Assembly: GCA_019614645.1 (NCBI GenBank)
Contig: JABWDB010000012.1
Location: 372,001-436,000 of the forward strand
Direction of reading: 5' to 3'
Origin: Stratiolaelaps scimitus
Lineage: Eukaryota; Arthropoda; Arachnida; Mesostigmata; Laelapidae
DNA: 64,000 bases
Shown here: positions 53,028-63,667 of the stretch, one piece after another
How positions within the stretch are numbered: position 1 is the stretch's first letter
How the letters are laid out: every line of letters begins with the position of its first letter
The notes under the pieces: generated by a model
Database searches by the model: none
What the model was told of the DNA's origin: nothing
The model's input: the letters and a program-made list of their open reading frames with translations, nothing else
Program-made: the position numbers and the translations under genes

Positions 53028-55299
53028 CGTACCTCTTTGTTTTGACAAATTTCCAACAAGGTCTGGAATAACATGAGACAACAACATTAAGAAAACAAAT
53101 TCGAATGTACCCCATATTGAAAGCTCCGTAATGTACTATCCCGAATAAAAATGAAGAGCGTGGACTGTCCACTGTTTTTCTCTATTATAGTTTGAGTTTT
53201 CTATATTAGTCTTTCTGAAAGTGACATTACACGGTAAAGGTGATAATTCTCTACGTTTTACAGTACATCCAGGCACAATCGCATCAACAGAGATCGCAAG
53301 TTAACAGAAACGTTAGATGAATTGTGTTTCTGGACTGTGTACAGAATTATGCAGTAGATCACTAGGCGGAGCTGCGCTATGAACACTACGTGTGTTATTG
53401 GTGCGATGTTGAAATCACTCTTCTTTTAGCTCCCGGGGGGGGGGGGATTGTGCCGTAGAGCCGTGGCCTTGAATGCTGACACCCCCATATTGCTTTCGTC
53501 TTCCTTCGCTAGTGGTAATAGTAGTCACGGCAGTAGCTGACGGAGTAGTTTTCCCTTTCAGCTTGGCGTTCTTGTGTTGTCCGCTATAGGCCACCTATTG
53601 CAATAATTTCCTTGGTCGTGTTTTTTTTTCGTTTGGTATCAATCGCGTCACGGAGGTGATGTCGCAGCTCTTCTGACAGTTTCACCGCTGTCGAACTCCG
53701 CAACAACGGCGACAATAGAAGACGAACGTTGGCTTCCTTCTGAAATCCCGCTCTACCGTTGTATTGATCCTGCTGAGCCATTTAAATCTCGTCATCCAGG
53801 ATGTTACCTTTATCTCCACGACTTTGTGGCTGTTTCTGGAACAGTTAGTTGGCTTAGGTTAAAAAAGAGTTCTACTCGCTAACATCGTACAACGGCACCG
53901 GCTACAGCTCCGAGGCATGCTCTGTGAACTGTCTAGATAATCGGACTGAAACACATCTCACCAGAACGTCGAAGTGATAGAATACAACAATACAGGTACC
54001 AATAGGAGCTGCCGACAATCGATGTTAACACAGCGCTTACCACCATGCGGAACATTGTAGCCGAATGACAAGCAGTGCTAGGCCGAGATTGCCTCTTTAT
54101 TGGTCATTTACACAAGTGCATACAGGATGCGAAGGAGTATGAAATAGAAATGCTCCGATTGACATCCACAAACAGAAAGCGTCAATCTTTTCATAGATAA
54201 CACGAGCAGAGAGGCTATGCGACCAACTAAATCTATCGAGAACAATGAATGTAACCAGTTTGTGGGAGTTAGTTTACCCTCAATCCTCCCTCCCCCGGAC
54301 ATCATATGCGTTATTTCTTTTGTTGATTTTCGGGTGATTACGTGAAATGCGAGTGGAAGATGATTAATACTTCGCCTCCGTGCCGGTAATATGCTGTGCA
54401 ATGCTACATACTCTTGGGAACCTTCGATTGAGTATCTATAATATCTGCGAAAGCTACATCGTACTGTGTGCTTACCTATGCTGATGGGTTTTGCGGACGA
54501 CAAGAGGGCAGTAAAAACGTATGTATAGAATGTCTCTCAAAAGTTAGTTGTCAACGTCCTTGTTATCGTCATTAGCGTAGCCGACGACGCGATTTTCGCC
54601 CTTCAGGATGGACGTGTGGCTGGCCTCACATATTTAACAACAATAGGGTCGTCGTCGTCGTCGCCAGACTTCGTTTCTTCTACACTGTTCGCATTGACCG
54701 AATAATATAACTATTACCACCGATTCTGTCTGCTTTGTCGCCACTCACCACAACAGGGAAGGGCTAGCTGTGATACGTTCATCATTGTCCTTTTGAGCAA
54801 ATTTCAATGCTGCGTTCTGGCTCTATTGAATACCTGACCTATTATATTACAAGAAAGCAAAACAGTGGATTACTTAAGGAATCCACAGCAACTCGTATAT
54901 ATATATATATATATCAGTATTAAGGAGTCGGCGTATACTGTTAGTCCAACACGTTGACTCTCAACATCAACATTTAGCTATGGCAGCAAATAGGCAAATC
55001 TCTGCCTGAGAAAACATCTCTCTGTCAGGTGACCCATAATTCTGCTGTTCGTCGTCTCCATAAAATCGATTACGAATACTTTTATCAACATAGTGTACCA
55101 ACCAGCTAACTATTGTGATATTCCAATTAAACCATTCCAATTGACAACGACTCTGACAACGAGTCATTTCGCGTGTCGTGTAAAACCCAAAGGTCTCCCA
55201 GTTATCTGTCGGTCTATACGTAAACGCACTACATGATCAAGTAAAAGTGTGTCCTTAGTAATCTTCATCCACTATCTTGGCTCAGCCATTATCCTTTAT
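53028..55299. other. Noncoding stretch, possible further RT trace
   Basis: Includes a G12 run at 53435-53446 and (TA)n at 54895-54914. Around 54484-54504 the + strand reads MGFADDK, similar to the FADD catalytic box of some non-LTR reverse transcriptases; upstream codons are protein-like but interrupted. The - strand ORF at 54108-54503 overlaps it and is probably its shadow. Confidence 0.3.
53435..53446. repeat. Poly-G run
   Basis: Twelve consecutive G after CCC. Such runs are unstable and also error-prone in sequencing. Confidence 0.9.
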
Positions 55300-55826
55300 C
55301 ATCTGTAGCAGGCAGGGTCTGACGGCTTGATGCCTGCTTCCAATCCTGCTTTCAATGTGACCCGTCCTTGACAGCCGAGAATAAGGTCAACCCGAAATTT
55401 GCTGAGGGTGTGGCTCCCGACGTAGAAGAGCGAACATAAAACACATCTTGCTTACTGTCTAGCCAGTGGATAGTAACTCATTCGTGAGGGGCCATTTTTC
55501 AATCTAGGAAAGTTTGCTATTGTCTAGATTGTACAGCGTTTGCCGGCGCAGATCACTGGCTATATCGAAAGAAAGCCAACAGACATTGCCCTCAGACCGT
55601 TTGTATCATACTGGCGAAGTGACCCCTCTATTCCAATGTGCCTCCGGTTCACACAGCCACAGTTGCGAATCCTGTTATGGTTACAGAGTTTGAGACCACT
55701 GGGATCATCTCACCCATGACGGGAAATCAGTTAGTCAGGCAGCTACAGACTTGGCCTCATGGTGCAGCCGCTATCTGGCAGCCGAATGGATACCTTGGAT
55801 TCAATATATGCCTCCCGTTAATTTGA
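55300..55826 (+). pseudogene. Decayed ORF D, unknown protein, + strand
   Basis: Reading across breaks gives protein-like sequence on the + strand. From about 55490 one frame reads EGPFFNLGKFAIV, a TAG, then VQRLPAQITGYIERKPTDIA and SYWRSDPSIP. Near 55637 the reading shifts to the frame ending at TGA 55824-55826, which contains ANPVMVTEFETTGIISPMTG and AAAIWQPNGYLGF. Earlier codons (from about 55330) look similar but change frame repeatedly. The family is not recognised. The orientation is opposite to relics A, B and C. Confidence 0.35.
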
Positions 55827-57723
55827 TGATGTTGTGGATACTACCCCTCCTTCGTGACATAGACCCGAGCACTGTTTGTGTTTTCTTGCTTTTGTTGATG
55901 CGGTCACCACAATTGTCACACAGTTAATATTTGCTCGCTTGCCGCCAATGCGCGCGTCTTGCGCGCACTGTAAAAGACCCGACGTGTCAGAGTGATTAAT
56001 GATAGCAGTCGAACAACACACTCACATCCATACACACATATCAAGTACTCACGCCAACGTAATGCACATAGCATAGGCAATACTTATAATACATCCCAAT
56101 AGGCGGTATCAACAGTAGCAGGTACAACAGTACTGACAGGCGCGCGTCAGACAATATATATGGTTTGAAGAGAGAAAGAGAGAGAGTGTAGGCCCACCGA
56201 CATGAGTGGACCACACGCACGGAACCATCAAGTGACAAATATTCTATTTCACAGTTAGATGAACAGACAGTGCCACAATTGACAGAGCGAACGGAAACCA
56301 ATTGGCTGTTATTATTAATTGCTCACCAACTATACACGTCGACGTTTGGTGACGTTTATTCGTTTTTATTGTTTTTATCAGTGTCTTCTGTCATGGATGT
56401 AACTGTCAGGGGAGCCCTCGATGTGGCGCCGGTACCAGAAGATAAGCAGAGTACACCGAGAATCGTGGCGTCAACATTGATACTGTTTACCATGCGTGCA
56501 CCAGCTACGTTAAACTGTTTCTTGTATAGCTCTATCGCAGTGTTCACATCCATGCGATACGCACACCATTTGTGGCTGTCACACGAGTGCACGCATTCAT
56601 TAGTTGTATGTCTCCTAATACTTATTCATTCATTGCCGCCGCCGCCGCCGCTGCCGCTACCTTCATCGCCAGGCGCGGCAACGGAATGGAGATGGTTTAT
56701 TTGTGCCTCTGTCACCTGCGATTTTATGGCGGTAAACAGAAGCGATTGTAGCCGTAGTAGTAGTAAGAAAGTGACCAAGCGACTCCGAGGAAAAAGGCAC
56801 ACATAGACAGACACTGTGTGGTAGGCACTACTCGGAGATCGCCTCGCCCATATCCCGGACCCTCCAGAGATAATAGCCGATGGACTTTCAGTGATGTTCA
56901 GTGAAAACTGGTAATTAGTTGTGGTTAAGTGAGATCTTTCGTCCAACGATGAACTCAAGTGTCATGATGTCATTATCGTTATCCTTGTTATTTCACCTAT
57001 CTCTGAGATGTTTCCGTATGTGGCAGGCATCGAATCCGAGCCTTTGAGTACAATTTCTTCATTATCTTTATCACAACAGCTGCGATGGAGTTTCGAGCCA
57101 TTGTGGCGTTCTGGTTGTTGCTGTGATTGTGGTGGTTGTTGTTGTTGTTGACTGTTACGAAACTATTAGTATGGGGTCAGCAAATGTTCGAGCTTTCGTC
57201 GAATGTTGGCGTTGATTCTCTGGTCGTATCAGGTGAACGACAGAACTTCAGAGTGGAGAGTATCAACAACGTGAAGTTTACCCCTCGCACAAATTTTCTG
57301 GTAAAAGTATGGAAGGAAAAAGAAATGCTTCATAAACACGAGAGGAAGTGAGAGAGAGATGGAGGCAGAAAGGTATTGATTACCAGAGCATTTATTTAAT
57401 TTGCGTTATATAATAGAAAGCAATATTGTTTCTCCTTGCTCAATTTATTCTTGTGTCATTCGTTTGCTTTGTGATGGCACGATGTTCAAACAGGGTGAAT
57501 TCTAGAAGATCCAGATGTTATAACTCTCATCTCATCTGAGTAGTTTCCATGAACGAAACTTTGCTAGTGCTTCGTTCTTATCTGTGGTGGTATTGCCATT
57601 AATGAATAGGAGAGACAAGGGAATTTTGGTGCGGAAATATAATAGTATGGATCATTGAATGCGTGATAGGGGTGTACACACTTTCAATCATCCATACCTA
57701 GGGAACATAAACACGTATATATA

Positions 57724-57757
<34 letters not shown>

Positions 57758-58753
57758 CCACGAGTTGGGTTTGCGCTGTTGACACATATCTGGCATACAC
57801 GAGTGGATCGAACTTTAGACCCCGTAATAGTTGAATAGTCCTCATACGCATTGCACCAGGGTGACAATGAACTGCGCGACTCGCAGCCAGTTATTTCAGT
57901 ATTGCAGTTGCTAATCATGCTGGCGCTTCTTATGGCTTTCTCTTGGAATAATATTAGAATGCAATAATTAAAATACCACCAAATATGCTGAATATTTCTA
58001 TAATTCGTCCCAATATAATTTGGCTCACTGCGACCCCATTCTTTGCGAGGAGAGCTATTCCCGAGCACTATTTCACACTCCTCCAAGAACCAAATGTGGG
58101 ACTCGATTTGTGCGCCAGACACTGGGTCTTTTCACGTTGCTGATTGCATGTGACTTGAAGCAAGCGAAACTCGATTTAATTACTTTGCCAAATTTCTTCG
58201 GACTCGCTGGCGGCGTTGTCGTTGTTTATTGCCATTAGCCAAGTACACGGAACTATGACAGAATTACGGCGACATATTCACGCGTTCATCGTTTGTGATG
58301 ATTATACGTGCCGTATATGAACACAATGTTTTATGTATCTGCAGCTGCTTCTTCGTTAGTCACCGATGCGTTCGTGGCATGCACACAAAATACATAAGAG
58401 AAGAAAAGTATCATTGAGAGAGAGAGAAAATTGAGGGTGAAGGGCGGGGGTTGTTATAGAAGACTGTGGGCGGCAAAGGGACGTATTTTCTTTCGTTCTT
58501 TCTATCTGAATGAATGGATGAATTGATGGGTGTTTGTCGGTCGGCCTGTCTTCCTGTTGGCTACTACTGCCAACGCAAGTCGGCAGAATTACGTGGCGAT
58601 CATCCACGAATCGGATCCTTATGACGGCATTGGCCTCGACATGATCATTCCTATTGAATCACGTTAAGATATCGAGTTGTTGTATATATAGGTATATATA
58701 TGTATATGATGTATATATGGTGTGTGTATGGGTGTGTGAAATGAGCAACGCGA
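55827..58753. other. Noncoding stretch with repeats
   Basis: Contains CCG triplets at 56634-56658, GTT at 57130-57151 and a (TA)n tract at 57715-57755. The 178-codon + strand ORF at 56270-56806 owes a proline run to the CCG repeat and has no motif. A short - strand ORF inside it is listed separately. Confidence 0.35.
56356..56592 (-). other. Small intact - strand ORF with protein-like composition
   Basis: An internal ATG opens MDVNTAIELYKKQFNVAGAR and the frame continues to TAA with an Asp/Asn/Lys-rich C-terminus. The codons look normal. There is no known domain and no good splice acceptor upstream. It may be a small gene, a relic, or chance. Confidence 0.15.
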
Positions 58754-59745
58754 TTAAAAGATTTGATGTATTAGCGTTTGCATCTCCATCGTCTGTTCCG
58801 TCGTCAGAACGGCGGCTGCGTATATCTGCGAGTGGGCATAGTCCACACTCCGCTGTATCACGTGGTCCATAGTAAACGCTTTCGACGTAAATACGTGAAC
58901 GCGTCTATGGTACAGGCATGTACACAGAGCTACCCGTATGTTGAGCACAGTAGTAACTGCGAGCATAAGATCGTTTGCTACTGAGCAGGCCCTGCACGTC
59001 TTAACGACATCATATTCATGGGGGCTGTGAACGCTATCTGTTACAGGAGCGAATTCGTTGACTGGATTGCCAGTCTTCGGCTCAAATATCAGCCAGCATT
59101 TTGACTCGATGGGATTTACGGACATCTTAGGCATAGAAATAGACACCCCCAAGGGACTGCGTATTGATTCCTATTAATTTTAACCGGGTGCAATGTCCCA
59201 ATAGATTACGCTCGTTCAACTGTCGGTGTTGACGTCTTGAACGGATTGATTATTGGCACCGTCCGCAATTCGGCAACGTCACCCACATCAGTATAAACGT
59301 TACGGCCATCGTGGTAGTGATCACTGCGTTAAGCTACCGATACGAAATCCAAAGTCGCCGAAGCACGCCTGGCAATAATATTATAGATCGGTGGGCGACT
59401 GATCGATATTTGTAGGTTAGTTGATTTTTGGGTGGGTCGCTCTTCGGGCCAAAATTTATTTCCGATTTCGAATTTTTTGCCGCAAACCTATAATAGTGGT
59501 AGAGGATGACGTGGTCCCATTACCTTCGAAGCAGTTCAAGACGGTTTAGGCAATGCAAACGACTTAACCATACGACGCAACCCTATCTTCACCCATCGTA
59601 GAGGCAAATTGCAATGCTATTGAAGATAAATCATTCCCGGTAACTTGTCATCCTACAGACGGAAATCGCCGCCAATGAATGAGTGTGTCGATATCCAACG
59701 CAAATCCAGCAAATAGTCGAGACGCAACAACTAGTAACTAGAATA
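58754..59745 (-). pseudogene. Decayed ORF B, about 325 codons, unknown protein
   Basis: The last 132 codons (59152 to stop TAA at 58754-58756) form an open frame, with SISMPKMSVNPIESKCWLIF, then KTGNPVNEFAPVTDSVHSPH and a C-terminus LTTEQTMEMQTLIHQIF. Upstream, across a frame change near 59160, a second frame reads INRNQYAVPWG, VPIINPFKTSTPTVERA and GNKFWPEERPTQK with a few stops. Before that a third frame begins near 59740 with RLFAGFALDIDTLIHWRRFP. So one ORF broken by about two frameshifts and several stops. It contains no motif I know. Its size and lack of introns would fit a structural protein of a virus or a transposon gene; this is a guess. Confidence 0.45.
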
Positions 59746-59908
59746 CATACAATATATAAGAACTATCATAACTTTGTTTAACACAACAATAGTAATCAAT
59801 CACCGACAAAGCATATGAGCTGCCGTAACGGTTATAGTGCTGATCCTTGAACTTGTCAATCCAGTTGATACCTACCTCAATAACGATATAGCTGCTGAAA
59901 TCATTTTT

Positions 59909-59954
59909 ATAAACCAAATGCTAAGAAGATAATAAACCAAATGCTAACAGATAA
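59909..59954. repeat. 23 bp tandem duplication
   Basis: ATAAACCAAATGCTAA recurs with a period of 23 bases (59909 and 59932) in AT-rich DNA, nearly identical in both units. Confidence 0.9.
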
Positions 59955-60232
59955 AATATGGTATTTTTATCGCCAAAGTAAATGGTCTGCTGATATCTAT
60001 GGTACTTGTCTAATGCCTCTACTTCAGTAGGATGCCTGATAATATCAACATATCGCTACGACTTGTTGATATTCACTTCCACCATATGTGAGTGCCTATA
60101 TATAATATATATATATAAATGTTGCATGAAAAAGAGTAGCCTGAGCGCCTCACCGCGTTACGAAGAAACCAAATCTATGACCCAAAACGAATACAATAAA
60201 ATGTGTCAATGTAAACAAGAGATTGTAGAGAG

Positions 60233-61062
60233 TTAATCCGCTGCCATGTTTTCATCGCTATCTTGGTGTGCGTCAATGTCAAACATGCCGGTGTCGCGGA
60301 CTAATTAATATCTCGCTGCTCCTTCCTGCTTTGAGACTGAGTGAGACATTATTAATTGAGGACAGCAATTAAGTGGCAGTGGCTTCCGTTTCATAAACGA
60401 TGAGATAATTTCGTTGACCCACAAGATGCTTGAAATGATGAACGATGAACGCTGTGGTCGCTCCGGTGTTGTCCAAGTGTCAACCGCGTAGGAGGAGAGC
60501 GGGCCACACATTGCATTGTATTGACTGTGTGTGGATGTTCATGGTGTTGTATAATTAGGAATTTTCATTGTCCCAAGTTGGAAACTTGATTGGCGCTAAG
60601 GCGGCCAGTTATGTTTGAGTAACAGAGGCGAGAAAATTGTAATGCTCGGATGAATTGTACCATTGCTGACTGCTGAGTCTATTTGTCAATCATGCACAAT
60701 ATGTCCGCGAAATAGCAGTAAGTATATTGCCATTGTCCACGAATATGTCCACGAAATAGCAGTGTGTGTATTGCCATTCTGTAGTGGCCACAGATATGGC
60801 GACTGATGCATATTAATATTGCTAGCTCAGGCACATTGGCCACATTTAACTTCGTTTTATGAACTGGGCGACTATTCGAGTTGGCCAATTCTTCAAGTTT
60901 AGAATTCCTTCGCGTCTCTATGTGGTTATTTCAATATATTGTTGAAATTCGCGCACCGACCGTGGCTTTGACCTTCTGCTATCGCCTGCGTGATAATATT
61001 TGATGTTTTTCGATTTCTCTTGCGGTTACTACAGTCGTCGTGGCTAGCGCAGGTTTTTTTCT
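60233..61062 (-). pseudogene. Decayed ORF A, about 275 codons, unknown protein
   Basis: On the - strand a single frame from about 61060 to 60530 stays protein-like through isolated stops: a basic N-terminal part (PARKKPALATTT, LSRRR), then KLEELANSNSRPVHKTKLNV, ELAILICISRHICGHYR, and after TAG at 60679-60681 QFIRALQFSRLCYSNITGRL. A +1 change near 60510 leads to SFIISSILWVNEIISSF and, past TAA at 60305-60307, to an acidic tail DIDAHQDSDENMAAD before the final TAA (60233-60235). A 44 bp tandem duplication (60698-60785) sits inside. A basic start and acidic end suit a nucleic-acid-binding protein, but I recognise no family. Confidence 0.42.
60698..60785. repeat. 44 bp tandem duplication within relic A
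   Basis: AATATGTCCGCGAAATAGCA at 60698 recurs at 60742 with one changed base at the start, and the match continues to TATTGCCATT. The two units differ at a handful of positions. Confidence 0.85.
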
Positions 61063-61731
61063 GGCGGGTCAAAAATACCTTATAATGGAGTTTACTAGCT
61101 ATTTTTTATGATTGTATCCATTTTGGGCCGCCGCGACAACAACAAAACCGAAAATAGTTGAATATTTAATAGGTACACAAAGGCGCCTACTGTTTGTGAA
61201 CGCAAACCGATGGCGAACAATAAACGCTGCAAATAAGTAATCGGCCAGCCAACATACCACATGTTGGATAATTATATATATATATATATATATATAATGA
61301 CGCCTGTGAGTTTTTTTAATTTTCTCAGAAAATAGTTGCGATTTTAGACAAAGTGGAAATAACGGGCCACTTGTATCGGACAATATTACGAAAAGCTAAC
61401 TGTAGTAACATGATTTTCTTTAACTTTGGCTGACACAAAATGAGACGCACAAATTTGAACTTACGATCTGGTGAGATATTGGGAGTTCTTTATAATGAAA
61501 AGATAGTAGTGGCAAAAAGCAATGTTAAAATTAATTTAAAATTTTGTTATCTAAATAACTGCATTCGTTGACAATGAACGAACTACATCATTGATGTGAC
61601 CAGTTAGATAATTTCCTAGATAATTAGCGGTTCTTTGTTCAATATTTACGAAAATTCATCTTTTATTCACACAGTATGACGTTATCCATATACCTAGGTA
61701 CCTAATAAAATGGTACAACAGTGAAGATGAT
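61063..61731. other. AT-rich noncoding stretch
   Basis: (TA)n at 61271-61297, otherwise nothing recognised. Confidence 0.4.
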
Positions 61732-61789
61732 AAAAGAGTAAAAAGTATAGTCGTACAATTTGTTGTACGACTATACTCTTTACTCTTTT
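61732..61789. repeat. Nearly perfect inverted repeat, 27 bp arms, 4 nt loop
   Basis: The arm at 61732-61758 ends AGTATAGTCGTACAA; after TTTG its reverse complement runs 61763-61789 with a single mismatch in 27. Strong hairpin potential on either strand. Confidence 0.97.
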
Positions 61790-61992
61790 GCAAAACTGGT
61801 TGCAATTTGTCGGTTCTTTCATATTCTTTCAATACTACCTTAGATGTTTTCTATCTTCTCTCATAACTTGGCACAAAGACTTTACTCCTTATCATTAATT
61901 GCTGTATCCTGTCGGCGCTATGTTAACAGTCAAGCGATCTTCTAGTGTCAAGACAGTTAAGCTCTCTCTCAAGTTACCTCCATCTGTCGAGG
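61790..61992. other. Noncoding spacer
   Basis: Nothing recognised between the hairpin and the tRNA-like sequence. Confidence 0.4.
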
Positions 61993-62075
61993 CCCCGTTG
62001 TCGTGGTGCATTCGTGTGCAGCTTGCAATCGAAAGAGACACGTAGGTGCGCGGGCTCGATCCCCACCGTTGCACA
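61993..62075 (+). repeat. Degenerate tRNA-like sequence, probable tRNA-derived SINE
   Basis: The T-arm is clear: GCGGGCTCGATCCCCAC at 62050-62066, one pair off a perfect stem, with a polymerase III B-box-like core. It is followed by CGTTGCA-CA, like an acceptor 3' half. An anticodon-loop-like CTTGCAA lies at 62022-62028, but its flanking stem is mispaired and the variable region is long. The D-arm/A-box (about 62000) is only faint. A functional tRNA is therefore unlikely; a tRNA-derived SINE head or an old tRNA pseudogene fits better. The 3' extent of a possible SINE body is not visible. Confidence 0.4.
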
Positions 62076-63476
62076 TTTGCATTTAAAGGGGTTGTCCGTC
62101 TTATCAAGGGAACAATGCCGAACGCAGTTGTACCTTGAACGTTAAATATCAGCCCGGAAAATTTATTTATCTAGATAGCCTTCACCAGTAGCCTCCACGT
62201 GTGACAAGCTTCCTATATGATAAAGCCGGTGCCAGAAATTGCAACGGACATTGACAATACGGGAGCCATTCGTGCAATGAATCCACGGCTCTTTTTGATT
62301 GTGTCAATTGGGTTATCGTTCGCTCAGTCTGGCTCCCACACCACGTGGTCCCACTATGGGCGCTACCATGCTTCGAAACTAACAACGAAAAGGGATACCG
62401 GTATGGGGGATAGCTGATACTCTTAGATTTTAATTGCCCAAATTCGCCGCGTACAATTTCTCCATCCGCACGACATGGAAGGTGAGAAATTTGAGAACCT
62501 CTTATTACATTTTGGTGACTATTAGCTAAACGAGATAAATTGCTTACCTCTCACAAAGGTTCTAATATTACGCACCAATGGTACGGTATACGCTACACTG
62601 TTGTAGTCGCAATTTTTTTATTTTCTTATATTAATTTTCGTGCTGAGCTGATTTGAGTTGTGCCTAAAATGATGCCGTGGTTCGTGCATCCCCGAGATGA
62701 AGCTGCTGCCAGTACCTCAACAGCTCTGGTGGTCGTTGACGTTGAACGGGTGAGCTGTAACATTCATGCCGTGCTCGCGCATAATAAAGGCCCTCATTAT
62801 GGATCCGCGTCAACGACAGGAGCTTGCTACGTCTGTACAACAATTGCCTAGACAATATGTAGGTATGTGCTTTTATAGTTGAGTGTCCTCGTGTGTGTGT
62901 ACTCGCTTGAAACTGCTTACAATGGCCATGGCGAATTTCGACTCGGAGGACTATATTGCCTTGATGAGATACTATACTTTAGTCTATGGTCAGGTGGTAT
63001 TCAACGCCAATTCGGTCGTCTCATAATGGAGAAGTCAAAACCTAGTCGTCTAAGCGTCGTGCTTCGGGAGGGTAGTCGCCGATCTCATGGTTTTCACATC
63101 TTTGTTTTACTGCTCTGAATGGCGAGCTAGTTCATGAATTGTTTTTGGAAACATGAATATCTTTTGGTACGGTTTCTACAGACATAGTATATTTTCCATG
63201 GGAATATATTTAGTGGTATATGTATTCGGATTTTGAGCTAAACCTAACCAGAATGAAAGTATAGATGGGCTGTGTTGCTAAACGCCAAGTGTCCTCTAGG
63301 TTGTAGCTGCCACTTAAATTGATCAAAGTAATGTGTGAACGGTCAAGTAGCGAAATTAAAATCTGCGTGTTAAGCTTTTCAATATTTTTTAATTAAAGTT
63401 GTTTGTTCATAGGCAAAAAAGAAACATAGAGCTCAACATAATTTAAATGTGACGCTTTTTTTCTTTGTGTATACAG
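62076..63476. other. Noncoding, probable intron of the GAS2-like gene
   Basis: No coding signal that I trust. It ends in a pyrimidine-rich stretch and ATACAG at 63471-63476, the acceptor of the coding exon. Being an intron assumes an upstream noncoding exon. Confidence 0.45.
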
Positions 63477-63568
63477 GAGAAGCCGGTTGAAGCAATCCTT
63501 CGGTTACTGGTGGTGGTGTTGTTGTTGTTGTTGTTGTTGTTATCAATCATCACCGTATATTATTGAGG
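63477..63568 (+). other. 5' UTR part of the GAS2-like start exon, with (GTT)n
   Basis: A good acceptor (TTTTTTTCTTTGTGTATACAG) ends at 63476. The UTR holds GGT/GTT triplets from 63509 to about 63541, just before the start codon. An in-frame TGA at 63488-63490 separates it from any upstream coding frame, and no ATG lies between that stop and 63569 in frame. Confidence 0.6.
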
Positions 63569-63667
63569 ATGTCGGGTGATGTAGCTGTAAGTTTGGGGGC
63601 CATCAAGGTCGACACGAGAAGTCTGAAGCCATTCAAGTCATCCGAGGAATACCTTTGGGCGATGAAG
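63569..63667 (+). CDS. First coding exon of a GAS2-like cytoskeletal linker
   Basis: Thirty-three codons from ATG (A at -3, a good start context) to AAG|GTACGT, a consensus donor at 63668. Residues 17-33 read RSLKPFKSSEEYLWAMK. This is the conserved stretch just before the calponin-homology domain in GAS2-like proteins, where EDLAEWL normally follows, so the exon ends exactly inside the motif, in phase 0. Members of this family (vertebrate GAS2/GAS2L, Drosophila pickled eggs) bind actin through the CH domain and microtubules through a later GAR domain, in the cytoplasm. Only this exon is in the window; the CH and GAR exons should lie downstream. The 16 residues before the motif are not conserved as far as I can tell. 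Other GAS2 paralogues cannot be told apart from this fragment. Confidence 0.82.

Noticed and set aside
56270..56806. 178-codon + strand ORF
   Set aside because: It contains a CCG-repeat-encoded proline run, has no known motif, and a more protein-like frame lies opposite part of it.
61993..62075. Functional tRNA gene
   Set aside because: The anticodon stem does not pair, the D-arm is not convincing and the variable region is too long.
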